From assembly GCA_037042185.1 (NCBI GenBank), contig JAXQJY010000033.1, positions 248,001 to 312,000 on the forward strand: DNA of 64,000 nucleotides, written 5' to 3'. Below are positions 49,766-60,613 of the stretch, in pieces. Under the pieces are notes generated by a model. That model saw only the letters and a list, made by a program, of their open reading frames with translations. It made no database searches and had not been told where the DNA came from. The stretch is from Sordariomycetes sp. S80-01Y (Eukaryota > Ascomycota > Sordariomycetes). Made by a program: the position numbers and the translations under genes. How positions within the stretch are numbered: position 1 is the stretch's first letter; every line of letters starts with the position of its first letter.

Positions 49766-50468
49766 TTAATCTATTTCATACATTTGCGCCAGACTGAAAT
49801 GAGTACTTTGTAGAGTATACGCAAAATGGTTCTCGTCCAACATATTGTTCTTACAGTCAAATGCGAATGCCTCCAGCCAGTCATCAACCATGTGTAGCTG
49901 AGGGCCAGTGAGAATAAGTTGCGACCCCTGCTGGATGAAGGCCACTTTTGCCCAAGGACATAGTTCAAACACGTTCCATTCGGATGGCGCGAATAAAGTC
50001 CCCCAAATCCAGTGGTCTCGCTCACAATAATTCGTAATTCTTTCAGGCCGATGAACTCGTCAAGATCCCTTAAAGCACCGAGACGGGTGATAGATTCGGA
50101 CAAGTCGTAGTCATCGGCGTCAGGGCAAATCTCGAGCCTCTGAACTTTAGAGCGGTGGGAGACAATACACCTAGTTTCGTAGACGCTTGTGATGTAGAAA
50201 ATGTCTAGCTCAAAGTTCACCCATGTCCACCGCGGTTCGGTTCCCCTTGTGAATACCCTCTGGTATGGCGCGTGCTGGCGGGGCTCACGGCAGACCTGCA
50301 TCACAGCCGGGGCCGGAGTTGATGTGGTCTCGTAGAGAATATCGGCGCCTCGCATGCGGTATTTCTTCTTGAAGGGCAATTCACTCTTCTTCGTGCGCAC
50401 GTTGAAGGTTCTGCCGCCAGGCTCCATATGTGAGTATGGAGCTCATAGGGGAGGCGAGCGAAGGACAT
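49766..50468 (-). pseudogene. Broken 2EXR-domain gene
   Basis: Fungal 2EXR proteins are a large, poorly understood family with an F-box-like LPxELxxxIW start. Here the start MSFARLPYELHTHIWSLA (ATG 50468) is in one frame, the body (RTFNVRTKKSELPF, PAVMQVCREPRQHA, VNFELDIFYI, LRDLDEFIGLKELRIIV) in a second, and the end (HWIWGTLFAPSEWNVFELCP to QMYEID) in the first-shifted third. Two frame changes, near 50415 and near 50018, are therefore needed, and neither looks like an intron: there is no room for one. The two halves still match the family well, so the breaks are recent, or are sequencing errors. It sits in the AT-richer patch. Function, if ever expressed, unknown. Confidence 0.6.
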
Positions 50469-51598
50469 GGCGGGAATGAGATCTGTGATAGCAATGAGAC
50501 GATTGAATCAACAGCGCGGGCTTCCTGGGGCCTTGGGACCTTTTGTGTCGGCCGCAAGAGGTGCGCCGATGGGCCGGCGACAACCTTTCAAGAGATGAGG
50601 ACCAACAACAAGCCAAGGCAGACAGCGACAACTAAAAGTCCGACGCAGGCATTGAGCCTCGCCCAGGTCATGTAAAGTTCCCGTCCTTGGCACAACCACG
50701 AGGCTTATCCTCTCGAGTTTTTGGAGCGACTTCAAGGCACTCGCCTCGATACTAGATAGGACCCTGATCCTTAGAGTCATCAATCTTCAATTCCCCAGTG
50801 TCAAGCTCCGGACACAGGCTCTGCTCCGTTCAGACGACTGTACGAAGAATATCTTGGCCACTCCACTACGTATGCCACAGATAACATAGTCAATTTCGAT
50901 GAACTTCGAGTTACTGTAAATTTCAGTCTCACGCTGAGCTGCGATGCCTGCACGGAGCATTCAGTCTCGCAATGTAAAAAGCGAGGGGCGTCTGGTGCCG
51001 ATCTCCCGCTTTAGTCTAGTCTGGGATCACAGTTCTCTTTCCACAAACCCCTTGTTCTTCATCGACTGTTCCTATGGTGCCGCGCCGTACCCCTGCAGTA
51101 ATCGCTGTCGTTGGCCCTTCCAGATTCGTGGTAATGAGCGGACGATTAAGAAAACTCTTAATACAAAGCCCCGTACTGCCAAAGGTTGTGTCTAACAAGG
51201 GCTACTGGCTTCAAGCACCTAGGCCTGGGTACCAAGCAGTAGTATTATACACTGGAAGCTTTGCTTTACTTCGTGCGGGCCACACTGCTCCAGAGTACGT
51301 GGAATTTCGAACCCTCAAGACAGTCGCTCTAGAACCCTTCTTGAATGTTATTACCCACTCCATGCAACGTGGTAGCATTAAGTACATCACATAGCGCGGA
51401 GTCAAGTCGGTCTGCCTTACCTACTGCCAAGTCTGACCGAGAATCCACTGTTATTAAACCATCTTCACAACCGACTTTCTCGCGCAGTTTGGCCCACGGC
51501 TCTTGTCCAGATCACATATACTCCCCGACACCGTGCTTCTATCTCCTCTCAGTTTTCATCCTGATCAGAGAAAACAGAAATAGGGAAGCAAGAATAGC
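50469..51598. other. AT-richer intergenic stretch
   Basis: 1.1 kb with only short overlapping frames on both strands. No domain, terminal repeat or RNA gene recognised. Part of the same gene-poor patch as the broken 2EXR gene. Confidence 0.4.
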
Positions 51599-52378
51599 AT
51601 AAAGTCTTTCCGGACAGCCACTTGCCGGGTGGGCTTCTTTGTAACTTTATCGTTTGTTCCTCGTCTTTGCGCCGCCAGCAGCCCGAGGCCGATATTCTCA
51701 TCAGATCCCGAAACTGTGGACAGCTGCATTGATTGGTTCAACAATGGCGATTCGACTTCTTCTTGCGAATACGTAAGGGACCTGTTTGGCATTAGCCCGG
51801 AAGAGTTCCACGAATGGAACCCCTCTGTCAGCGTCGACTGCGAGCCGTGGCACTACCCCTTATCCTACTGCGTGTCCACCAGCGACCGACCTCCTCCTCC
51901 AGGCATCATAACGACAAGTGCAGATGCATATGTCCCGACCACCTCTGCCACTTCAAGCTCACCTTTGCCCTCACCAACGTCTTGGAGGGCGAGGGGCTGC
52001 TATCCTGACGACGACCCGGACTATCCTGTGCTGGAGACCATGATTAGCGACGAAGCAGGCGACCCTTCCTTGGACATTGCTAGCTGCGAGAACTCGTGCT
52101 GGGAGGCATCTGTTAACCGCACTGTTCTTTACGCTGGCGTTAAGCATGGCAATCAGTGCTGGTGCAGCAGTTTCATAGGCGGCGAATCGACGCGGGATCA
52201 GGAGAAATGCGACATGCCTTGCAGCGGCGACGAGGACGAGGTTTGTGGCGGTAAAGATCACATTAACGTCTTTGAGCCCGTCACCACCACCATCTCAAGC
52301 TCAGACCCTGAGAGCAAGACAGAGACAGCCTCTGCCACGTCAATTGCTCAGTCTACCACGGATTCGGGAGCTGTGTGA
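51599..52378 (+). CDS. Secreted LysM-WSC protein, start codon unclear
   Basis: Probable secreted carbohydrate-binding protein acting at the cell wall or on chitin. The frame opens at 51584 without any ATG. At 51599 an ATA codon stands where translation would give KSFRTATCRVGFFVTLSFV and PRLCAA, a textbook signal peptide if the ATA were ATG. After it come a LysM-like domain (SCIDWFNNGDSTSSCEYV ... ISPEEFHEWNPSV ... YCV), a Ser/Thr/Pro linker, and a WSC domain (RGCYPDDDPDYPVL, SCENSCWEAS, NQCWCSSF, CDMPCSGDEDEVCGG) with the expected eight-cysteine pattern. A Ser/Thr-rich tail ends the protein; no membrane segment or GPI signal is seen. Either an upstream exon supplies the ATG or the start is mutated. 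About 260 residues. Confidence 0.7.
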   Translation: MKSFRTATCRVGFFVTLSFVPRLCAASSPRPIFSSDPETVDSCIDWFNNGDSTSSCEYVRDLFGISPEEFHEWNPSVSVDCEPWHYPLSYCVSTSDRPPPPGIITTSADAYVPTTSATSSSPLPSPTSWRARGCYPDDDPDYPVLETMISDEAGDPSLDIASCENSCWEASVNRTVLYAGVKHGNQCWCSSFIGGESTRDQEKCDMPCSGDEDEVCGGKDHINVFEPVTTTISSSDPESKTETASATSIAQSTTDSGAV

Positions 52379-53175
52379 TACCGTGCCATGTTCTGGATGT
52401 AGCTGTTTACTGTTGCGTACTAGCCAAGCAGAGACGACCTTCGACCGAGTCCATAACATTGAAAAAAAAGGCTAGATACCCTTATCAAAATCAGTGACTC
52501 AATCCCGTCTCGCAAATTCTGTGATACCTAAAGAGAGGTTTCAATACCTCACTGACTGCAAAACAGGTCATAGGCTTCGAGATGAACGGCAGATACACTG
52601 GGTTCTAATAGGGGCTTATCTGGACTGAAGTCCTTCAAGGTCACAGCGGCGGGTCTGAGTACCAGGTGCTCGCATACGCTTAAAGTGTCCCGTCTCCTGG
52701 GTTTGAAGCCACATGAAATGATCAAATTTGACTCGCAGTCGGGGCAATACAATTCATGGACCAGCATGTGGTGGGCGATGGTACTTACGCTCGAAGTCAA
52801 GTGAATGGCGAAGGGTGAAGTGTGGTTCTCCCCGGCGCCGGGATAACTCAACCCCACGCATGAGACACTACGGTCCCTTACCAGGTGCCACCAGTAATTA
52901 GACCCCCGAGCTCGATGCGTGTCTCCCGACCATTGCGCGTCGCCTCTTGGATCCGATCCTACAACCACTTCGCTCCCTTGACGTACCTGCTTTTCCTTTG
53001 CTTGTCGCCCTTTTCTTTTGGCCACTCTTCGCATCACATACGACTTCTTACTACCTCATTACTACCAGTAGTTGCAGCAGCAGCAGCAGGAGTACCTATC
53101 GGCAGACGTCCCTCCCATCGACCGCCGAATACCTCCTCAATGCTATAGCACTATCTATCGCAACCCCCTGGAGCT
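52379..53175. promoter_or_regulatory. Promoter and leader of the GT90 gene, with a CAG run
   Basis: About 800 bp. A GCA/CAG trinucleotide run (five units) lies at 53074-53089, some 90 bp before the GT90 start codon, inside the likely leader. A 162-codon minus-strand frame (52549-53037) matches nothing I know. Confidence 0.45.
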
Positions 53176-54996
53176 ATGATGCTTCGCAATCTCGACCCCC
53201 GGGTCTGGCCCTCCCGCCTCGTCGTCCGCTACCTCGCTGTCATCTTCCTTATCGGCTTCGTCATCGCGAACTACGCCCTCTACTCTGGGTCGCAGACATG
53301 GAACTACCACGGCCTCCACTCCCCGGTGGCCTTCGGCGCGAAGCACCCCATCCAGAGACTCATGAAGGAAGCCCGTGCACAGCACGAAGAGAAGCTGTCT
53401 AGGCGAAGCACCGATTTGCACGATGCGGCGGCCAAGTACCGCGCTGCGAGGGGCAGGCACCCCCCGCCCGGGTTTGAGCACTGGTTCAAGGCCGCAATGG
53501 ATGTTGATGCCATAATTGTGGAGGATTTCTTCGACCGCATCTACAAAGACTTGACGCCCTTCTGGGGACTGGATATCGATAACGTGAGGAACAGGGCGCA
53601 CTCGTGGCCTTGGGTGGTTCGGGTACGCAACGGGACTGCCTTTGGAGATGGCGACGTCGAGGGAAGAGTGCCGTGGCTGCAGCTTTGGACGGGCCTGGTA
53701 TCCGAATTCGCGGAACACATGCCCGATGTCGACATGCCTATCAACTACATGGACGAGCCGCGCTTGCTGGTACCCTACAACGAGATCGCCAAGTTGGTGG
53801 CGAAGGAGGAGGACGAGCGCTCCATGCCGCACCCGCAAATCGTGTCGTCGGAATACAAGGGCTTGGAAAAGGTGGACAGCACGAAGCCGGACACGTACGA
53901 CCCTAAGTGGTCCGGCCCAGCGGATAGTGCCTACTGGACTCTCGCGGCGAGGACGTGCGGCCCCAAAACACCCGCCTACGGCGTTGAGGCCGTGACGGAC
54001 TTCTCGAAACCAGCCGAATTCCCCTATCACTACGACCCGGACTATGCCTACGCCGGGTACATCTCCAACTGGACATCCGCCACCGATCCTTGCCAACAGC
54101 CTCATCTGCGTCAGCTGCACGGCACCTTCGTGGAACCCGTCAGTCTCTCGTCTACGAGCGAACTCATCCCCCTTTTCGGCGGCTCCAAGCTCCCCATGAA
54201 CAACGAGATCCTCATCCCCGGAGCAATGTATCTCACGGACGACGAATTCTACTCCGGCGGCGACTCCCACGGCCCGCCATGGCAGCAGAAGAAGGACGGT
54301 ATTGTCTGGCGCGGTGACGCGTCTGGAGGTCGCGCCAGACCCGAATCATGGCACCACTTCCACCGTCATCGCCTGATCGACATGCTCAACTCTACATCTG
54401 TCGCCATTGCAGAGCAGTCGTCCGACCAGAGAACCATGACGTTCGAGCTGCCGGATGCCGAACTCTACTCCACGCCGCACATCCTCAGGAAAGACCTCTC
54501 GTCCTGGCTGTCCAACTTTGCAGACGTCGGCTTCGTGAACATGTGCCCCCCCGACCAGTGTAACTGGATCTTCGAGTTCTTCCAGCAGATCGACAAGAAG
54601 CCCATGAGCGAGCAGTACGAGTACAAGTTCCTCCCGGACGCGGACGGCAACTCCTTCAGCGCGCGCTTCCGCGGCTTCATGCGCTCCACGTCGGCGCCCC
54701 TCAAGGCGACCATCTACGCCGAGTGGCACGACGACCGCCTCATGCCGTGGGTGCACTTCATCCCCATGGACAACACCTTCAGGGACCTCTACCCCTTGCT
54801 GGAATTCTTCGGCGACGGCGCCGGGGGCAGGGGGGACGCCGCCGCGAGGTTCATTGCCGAGAGCGGCCAGAGGTGGAGCGAGCAGGTTCTGAGGAGGGAG
54901 GATATGAGGCTGTACGTCTGGCGTTTACTCCTCGAGTGGGCGCGTCTCTGCGACGACGACAGGTCGAACCTCGGCTTTGTTGAGGATGTGCAATGA
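53176..54996 (+). CDS. CAP10/GT90-family glycosyltransferase
   Basis: Golgi-type sugar transferase; the CAP10 relative in Cryptococcus acts in capsule formation, and others are O-glucosyl or xylosyl transferases. Single exon, 606 residues. A type II membrane anchor (LVVRYLAVIFLIGFVIANYAL) at about residues 17-37 places the catalytic part in the lumen. The N-terminal half includes YWTLAARTCGP. The CAP10 domain (about 320-600) shows PGAMYLTDDEFYSG, the family core KKDGIVWRGDASGG, the basic HHFHRHRLIDML, YEYKFLPDADGNSFSARF and the conserved HDDRLMPWVHFIPM. The acceptor is unknown. ATG 53176 starts at the first Met of MMLRNLDP. Complete. Confidence 0.85.
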   Translation: MMLRNLDPRVWPSRLVVRYLAVIFLIGFVIANYALYSGSQTWNYHGLHSPVAFGAKHPIQRLMKEARAQHEEKLSRRSTDLHDAAAKYRAARGRHPPPGFEHWFKAAMDVDAIIVEDFFDRIYKDLTPFWGLDIDNVRNRAHSWPWVVRVRNGTAFGDGDVEGRVPWLQLWTGLVSEFAEHMPDVDMPINYMDEPRLLVPYNEIAKLVAKEEDERSMPHPQIVSSEYKGLEKVDSTKPDTYDPKWSGPADSAYWTLAARTCGPKTPAYGVEAVTDFSKPAEFPYHYDPDYAYAGYISNWTSATDPCQQPHLRQLHGTFVEPVSLSSTSELIPLFGGSKLPMNNEILIPGAMYLTDDEFYSGGDSHGPPWQQKKDGIVWRGDASGGRARPESWHHFHRHRLIDMLNSTSVAIAEQSSDQRTMTFELPDAELYSTPHILRKDLSSWLSNFADVGFVNMCPPDQCNWIFEFFQQIDKKPMSEQYEYKFLPDADGNSFSARFRGFMRSTSAPLKATIYAEWHDDRLMPWVHFIPMDNTFRDLYPLLEFFGDGAGGRGDAAARFIAESGQRWSEQVLRREDMRLYVWRLLLEWARLCDDDRSNLGFVEDVQ

Positions 54997-55363
54997 GCTC
55001 CGCTACCTGCACATCATTCTATTGTCCCATCATGTTTTATTTTCTTATCTTTCCTTTCTCTAATTAGATCTGAGCCGGAGTTTGGAGGCGTTTGGGGTTT
55101 CTTGAATAGGATGCAGTGCTGGATAGCATGCTTGAAACCAGGGAGGGACAAGTTGCCATTGTTGTAGTAACATAGAGAGCGATGAGAGCGACCTTTTGGG
55201 TAGCATTTCTTCTATTAGTAACGCAGAATTACCACCGTCTTGGTGTAGAGTACCCTTCCCATACCCCCCCTTCTCCCTAGTTTCCGACATTCATTCCCAA
55301 AGTGTGCACATGATTTTATGAACAACGCAGTCACCGCGCTCGTCGGTTAATCTACCTGTATTC
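54997..55363. other. Convergent 3' region
   Basis: 367 bp between two stop codons; T-rich stretch at 55028-55060 fits the GT90 3' end. Nothing else seen. Confidence 0.5.
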
Positions 55364-57330
55364 CTATAAGTTCAAGTTCGTGACCGCCGGCCGACTCGGC
55401 TGCCCCTTGAGGTGCGCGCTCGAGCCCTTGAACAGGCTCTGCCAGATAAACGCCTCGCTGAGCAGAAGTTCTATGTCCTTTTCCGTCCACTCCTTTGTAG
55501 GCAGACTTTGCAGGAACATCATTACCTCCTGAAAGTCCATGTTGACGAGTTTGGAAGACCACTTCACCAAGAAGGCAGCGCAGACGTAGAGATGGAATTC
55601 GGAAAAGCCTTGTTCCTCAGCCTGCACTGGGTCAGCGTCGACAAAACCAGGGGGAGGAGATGGTGGTCACTTACGAGGTAGGTGTCCCACATGCGGATGA
55701 CGTTGCGAACGCTGATTTCGCGCATGAGGAGACAGTTCATCCAGCGGAAGCTGAACTGAATGAACTCGACACCCTCGTTCTCGAGGTGTTTCGAAAGCTT
55801 CGAATCAATTCTGGCTGTCAAGTCACGCAACGCGGCGACCTGGCGTTGAATACCGGGCTGTGCGACTATGTAGTGATCTTGGATCCCGTCCAAGAGCTTG
55901 GTCAGACACCAGAACGAGTCCGCTTCCACAGCGTCTAGCACTGGCTTTGGCAGCTGTCCTGGGTCCATACCCGACTCGATGTTGTTGTCTGCGATGTACA
56001 AGCCGAGGAAAACCTGCCAAAAGGGTGTGACGAGGTCGTTGATGCCTTGTACGTAGCCACTTGCTGGGTGTCGGACAGCCCAGAGGTAGAGGATGCGTTC
56101 CAGCGAGCGCTGTGTTGCTTCGTAGCTGTACAGCTCGATGTGGGGGTTCGTCCGAGGAATATCAATGCTAATTTGATGCCAGATTGCCTCGTCGAGGCCC
56201 CTCGCTCTTCCCGAAGCTGCTGTGGAGCTCGATGTGCGGTCGAATGCTTGACGTACACCGTCAAGATACTCCTTGCGCTTCCTCTCGAGAGTTGCAACCC
56301 GACGCTCGCTATTCGTTGGCAGGTAGCCCAAGAGAAGCTGCCATGTCATGGCACGCACTTCCTCTGGAACCCCCGACCACGCTAACCCTCGTAAATCTGG
56401 AAGTGGTATTGTCGATGCTTGAAGGAGTCGCTTGAACTTGTCTATTCGAGTTATTCGGGAGCTGATGGCGTCGGCTTCTTTTGAGCCTGCATTGCTTGGG
56501 ATGGACGGGTAGTTGATGAGGTGGAGGGCGTTTGCGGGGTCTGGGGAGTCAGTAAGCTAGTAGGAAGCACCTTAGCAACGCGACGCACCTCGTAGGATCT
56601 CCTTGTACTGTGGCCGTAAGATCTTGCCCTCACTCTTCTTCGGCATGGGATAGGACGGTTGTGGCCGCTCGATCGCGATATCGGCACTGTTTGAATATCG
56701 CCGCGCATGTGTCTTGTCAAAAGCCCCCGCTATACTAGAAGTCGGGTTGTGGGAGTCCTTCGTCTGAGTATCCCTCCGCTGGTTCCTCCTCTTCATGTTC
56801 GATAGGCTTGGCAGTCCAAAGTCGTCCCCATCGTCATCGTCGTAGCCCATCATTTCGTCCTCATCTGGCCTCCAGTCGTCGTTAGTGTTGGAGAGGAAGT
56901 TGATGTAGCTCTTGTACGGCGGAGAAGTAGGACCTCCCGACTTGCGCGGAGGAGGGGAGGCATCGCTCGGACGATTTTGCGGGTTGGAGGAAGAGGACGG
57001 CGGTGTGGCTGGACGGGAGTTGGTTCGGGAGAGGCTCCTGCGAAGGGTTAGAGGTGGGGGAGTAGCAGCTGGTGGACGAACATACAGTGAATCGAGCTTC
57101 AGAATGTCGGCGTGCGAGTAGGCAGCGCCGATGACAAGATTGGGGTCGCGTCCTGCGCCCATCGGCGACGTGACGCTTCTCTTGGACGCCTCTCGTTGAG
57201 GGCCTGGTGGTCTCCAGAACGGCGACGCGGATCTAAGTGTCGTCAGCCCTCTCCGGCCTCTAAAGTTTGCCTGGCGCAAGACTTACTCTGCACGATCTAT
57301 ATCGACCACGCGAAAGCTTCGGTCAGTCAT
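55364..57330 (-). CDS. gyp1: Rab GTPase-activating protein Gyp1 (TBC domain)
   Basis: Speeds GTP hydrolysis by Golgi Rab proteins (Ypt1 in yeast). Exons 57287-57330, 57086-57232, 56589-57037, 55675-56540 and 55364-55621; introns of 54, 48, 48 and 53 bp; 587 residues. The second intron (57038-57085) has GTATGT, CTAAC and TTCGCAG signals but is 16 codons long without a stop, so a retained form would still be translated. The N-terminal ~270 residues are disordered (Pro/Ser-rich, then DDDDGDDFG). The TBC domain starts around DLRGLAWSGVPEEVRAMTW. Its arginine finger motif reads SIDIPRTNP and its glutamine finger GYVQGINDL; both catalytic residues are present. It ends at about residue 585 (SRPAVTNLNL). 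Confidence 0.9.
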
Positions 57331-57987
57331 TCCTCTCCGCGCAATGCGCATATGGCTTCACATACCGACTTGGACCATCTCCTGCGGCGGTGGGGCAGTC
57401 AGTACAACGGGATCGACGTAATGGCACGAGGATCAGGCGACTTACTGACTGGGCGGGCCTCTTGCTGCCACTGCCCGAAGATGACCACATATTGGGCTAG
57501 GATGGTTGAGAAATTTCTGAGGAGATCATGAACATCCTGCCAGTTGGACGAGTTCGAGGCTGGATGAGGCGCCCCGGACTCGACTGATTCCAAGTTGAAA
57601 GAGTTACAGGCGGTTTCGCTGCCCCAGACACCGCTGGAACGACCGAGCTACTCCGTAGTCTGGAGGGGCACACGCGTAAACGTCATTGGGCGGCCGAGGC
57701 CTTAGTCAGCCACCCTCTCGGCATTGAGCTGCCCGGGCTGCCACTGCAGGGTCAGTGGAACTGGACCGGCCTTCAGCTGCCACTGCCAGCCAGCCTGAGG
57801 TGTGTGACGGGACGCTGGCGCGAATTCTCTCCACACCTTCTCATCTCTTCACCTAAACGCTGTCCTTCGCACGACCGACTCCATTCCTTGCAATACCCGC
57901 GCTCAGCTCTTTCACTTCTTCACTGCACTGTACTTCTCTTCTTAACCGTTTCTAGTCTTGCGTTGCAGCGCGCAATTCCCACTAATC
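57331..57987. promoter_or_regulatory. Divergent promoter of gyp1 and hrp1
   Basis: 657 bp between start codons facing away from each other. C/T-rich just before the hrp1 start (57828-57985). No other gene seen. Confidence 0.5.
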
Positions 57988-60613
57988 ATGGCAGATGGAG
58001 AGAACTTTGAAGATGATCTCTTCGCCGACCTGTACGTCAACCCAACGCGCCGGCCAAAGCGCTTCGCTCTCTAATGATCGACCTACTGATGAGAGCTGCA
58101 GGTACGATGATAACGACGCGTCCAAACCCAGCGCTGGCAGTGCCCCAGCGGCGGCTGCGCCAGCCCCCGTCGAGCCGAAGACCGAAGGCGCTGGCGACAG
58201 TGGTATGAAGCAGCACGAGCAGGACGAGGACGAAGAGGAAGAGGACGACGATGATGATGTTGACTTCAACTTGGGCGGCGACGCCGGATCTACTTCCATC
58301 ACCCACAACATGCCCAAGGAAGAGCCCCAGCCAGAGCCAGCGTATGAACAGCCGCGGTCTCCAGGACAGTATGGCTCGGTCCACAAGGCAAGTGCCAAGG
58401 ATGAAGGGTAAGTCCGTTTTTCTTTTCCTGATGCATTATGAAACCCCGAGCCCCAATTTGCTCGTCAAAATGGACCGCTCAAGGCCACCGTGCCACTGAG
58501 CGTTGGAGGAATAGGCGCGTGCTGGGAAAACGAGGCTAGACGATGGCTGCTGGATCAAGGGGGCAGAATCTGGTGAATCTCGGACTCAATGACGGGGATG
58601 CACGGACAGTGGGAGTCATTCACGATAATGTTGGGCACCATGTCATGGGAACCAGATGCGCTGGGCGACAACACATTCGGAGAGATGGACTCTGCAAGTG
58701 AATAGCTATGGGCTATGTTCGCGGAGGGCAAACAGCTCTCGCAAGAAGCAACCAAAGTCGAAGGACCACGCCAGAGCAGACGACTAGTCTACTAGAACCC
58801 CCAAGAGTCTCAAGAGTATCTGGACCCAGCAAGCAGGCTATCGTCGCAAGTTATCAACTTGCTGCGAGTAGCGCTTGAAGCTAGTACCTAGCAGCAGTCA
58901 GTCAGTCAGAATCAGCCGAGACGATAGCACAAGCCGAAGAAAGACATTTCGACAAGATAGGGCTCTCATCATATTTGTTATGACTGCGAGATACGCCGGC
59001 TATACTCCATCGCATGCCACCTGGGACTCTTCGACAACATGCCCTTCTCTACATATTGGACAGCCGCTACGCTCCGAGCAAGCTGCTGGCGCACGTACGT
59101 TTGGCAGCCCCGCGTCGTGCATGACAGAGTACATGAAGCACGCTATGATTGCTCGTGGCACTCAGATTGCTTGATGTTAGCCTCGACTGCCGGAACAACG
59201 TCAGCAACAACCACAGACCGACGTCCTTGAGTTGCGAATCGCAGCCTCGCAAACCCCCATTTTCAGCAGTCTCGTTACCGCAGCCTCGACCACCGGGAAA
59301 TCATCATGATCATAGACATCTTTGGAACAGTGTTGAGGTCACCCACTAACCTCAGAAAACAGGAAAATGTTCATTGGCGGCCTGAATTGGGAGACAACTG
59401 ACGGTAGGTGCTATGTCTCGCTTTGCCGGATGATGTCCCATCTGACGAATGCAAATAGAATCCCTTCGCGACTACTTCTCGCAGTTTGGCGAAGTCGTGG
59501 AGTGCACAGTCATGCGTGACAGCGCCACTGGGCGATCCAGAGGCTTCGGCTTCCTCACCTTCAAAGAGGCCAAGACAGTGAACATTGTTATGGTCAAGGA
59601 ACACTTTTTGGACGGAAAGATTGTAGGTCCAGTCGTGTAACCACCAACTACGCTTTACTGACCCTCCCATACAGATCGACCCCAAGCGTGCCATTCCCCG
59701 CGACGAGCAGGAGAAGACGAGCAAGATCTTCGTCGGAGGCGTGAGCCAGGACACCACAGACCAGGAGTTCCGCGAGTACTTCGCTCAGTTTGGACGCGTC
59801 GTTGACGCCACCCTTATGATGGACAAGGACACGGGCCGTCCCCGCGGCTTCGGCTTCGTCACATTTGAAAGCGAAGCGGGCGTCGATGCCTGCATCAACG
59901 TTCCCCTCGAAATCCATGGCAAGCCCATCGAAGTGAAGAAGGCCCAGCCGCGGGGCAACCTCCGCGAAGAAGAGGATGCGGCGAAGCGCAACAAGTTCCA
60001 ACGGAATGACCAAGGGTCAGGCATGGGACAGGGCATGGGCAACGGCATGACGCCGCAGGTCATGGCTCAGTATTTCCAGCGGATGCAGCAGTACTTCCAG
60101 ATGATGCAGGGCCAGATGGCCATGCGGGGAATGGGGCAAATGAATCCCCAGATGATGATGCAGATGCAGCAAATGCAGCAGATGCAGCAGCAGATGATGG
60201 GGAGGGGCGGGCAGGGAATGCAGAACATGAACCCTCAGCAGATGCAGCAGATGCAACAGATGCAACAACAGATGCAGCAACAGATGATGAATCAGGGTGG
60301 CGGTGGCGGTCAAGGCTTCGACGGCGGCTTTCAAGGTCAGCAGCCCCAGCACCAAGGCGGCGGCCCAGGCCGTCGAGGAGGCCGCGGCGGAGGCTACGGT
60401 GGCGGAGGCTACGGCGGTGGCCAGGGAGGCTACGGCGGAGGGCAGCAGCAGGGCGGTAATGCTTATGAAGGCATGTACGATGATGCACCGCGCGAGGGCA
60501 ACGCGCCGCCTGCGAATGCGCCCACCGGACCAAAGAATGCTGGACGACCAGGCGCCAACTACCGTGGTGGTGGTCGCGGAGGCAACAGGGGCTTCCACCC
60601 TTACGCCAGGTGA
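57988..60613 (+). CDS. hrp1: Hrp1/Nab4-type hnRNP, two RRMs
   Basis: RNA-binding factor of mRNA 3'-end formation; yeast Hrp1 is cleavage factor IB and binds the UA-rich efficiency element. Exons 57988-58031, 58102-58407, 59363-59403, 59459-59622 and 59675-60613; 497 residues. Intron 2 is 955 bp, against 52-70 bp for the others. Order: acidic N-terminus (EDEEEEDDDDDVDF); RRM1 with KMFIGGLNW and GRSRGFGFLTF; RRM2 with KIFVGGVSQDT and GRPRGFGFVTF; a Met/Gln-rich low-complexity region (about 345-410, encoded by CAG/ATG repeats); and an RGG/GGY tail (RRGGRGGGYGG, GGRGGNRGFHPYAR). RRM1 is split over exons 3 and 4. The low-complexity part may favour condensates; that is inference. Confidence 0.92.
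58408..59362 (+). other. 955 bp intron in hrp1
   Basis: Begins GTAAGT and ends AAACAG, in phase with both exons (GG/G for Gly before KMFIGG). No in-frame continuous coding path through it. It may hold a regulated exon or an RNA element, but I could not identify one. Confidence 0.75.

Noticed and set aside
52549-53037. 162-codon minus-strand frame
   Set aside because: No motif or domain, covers a probable promoter, and starts with a run of Arg/Lys from T/C-rich DNA.
53155-54270. 371-codon minus-strand frame opposite GT90
   Set aside because: Shadow of the GT90 coding strand; Arg/Val-rich translation with no motif.
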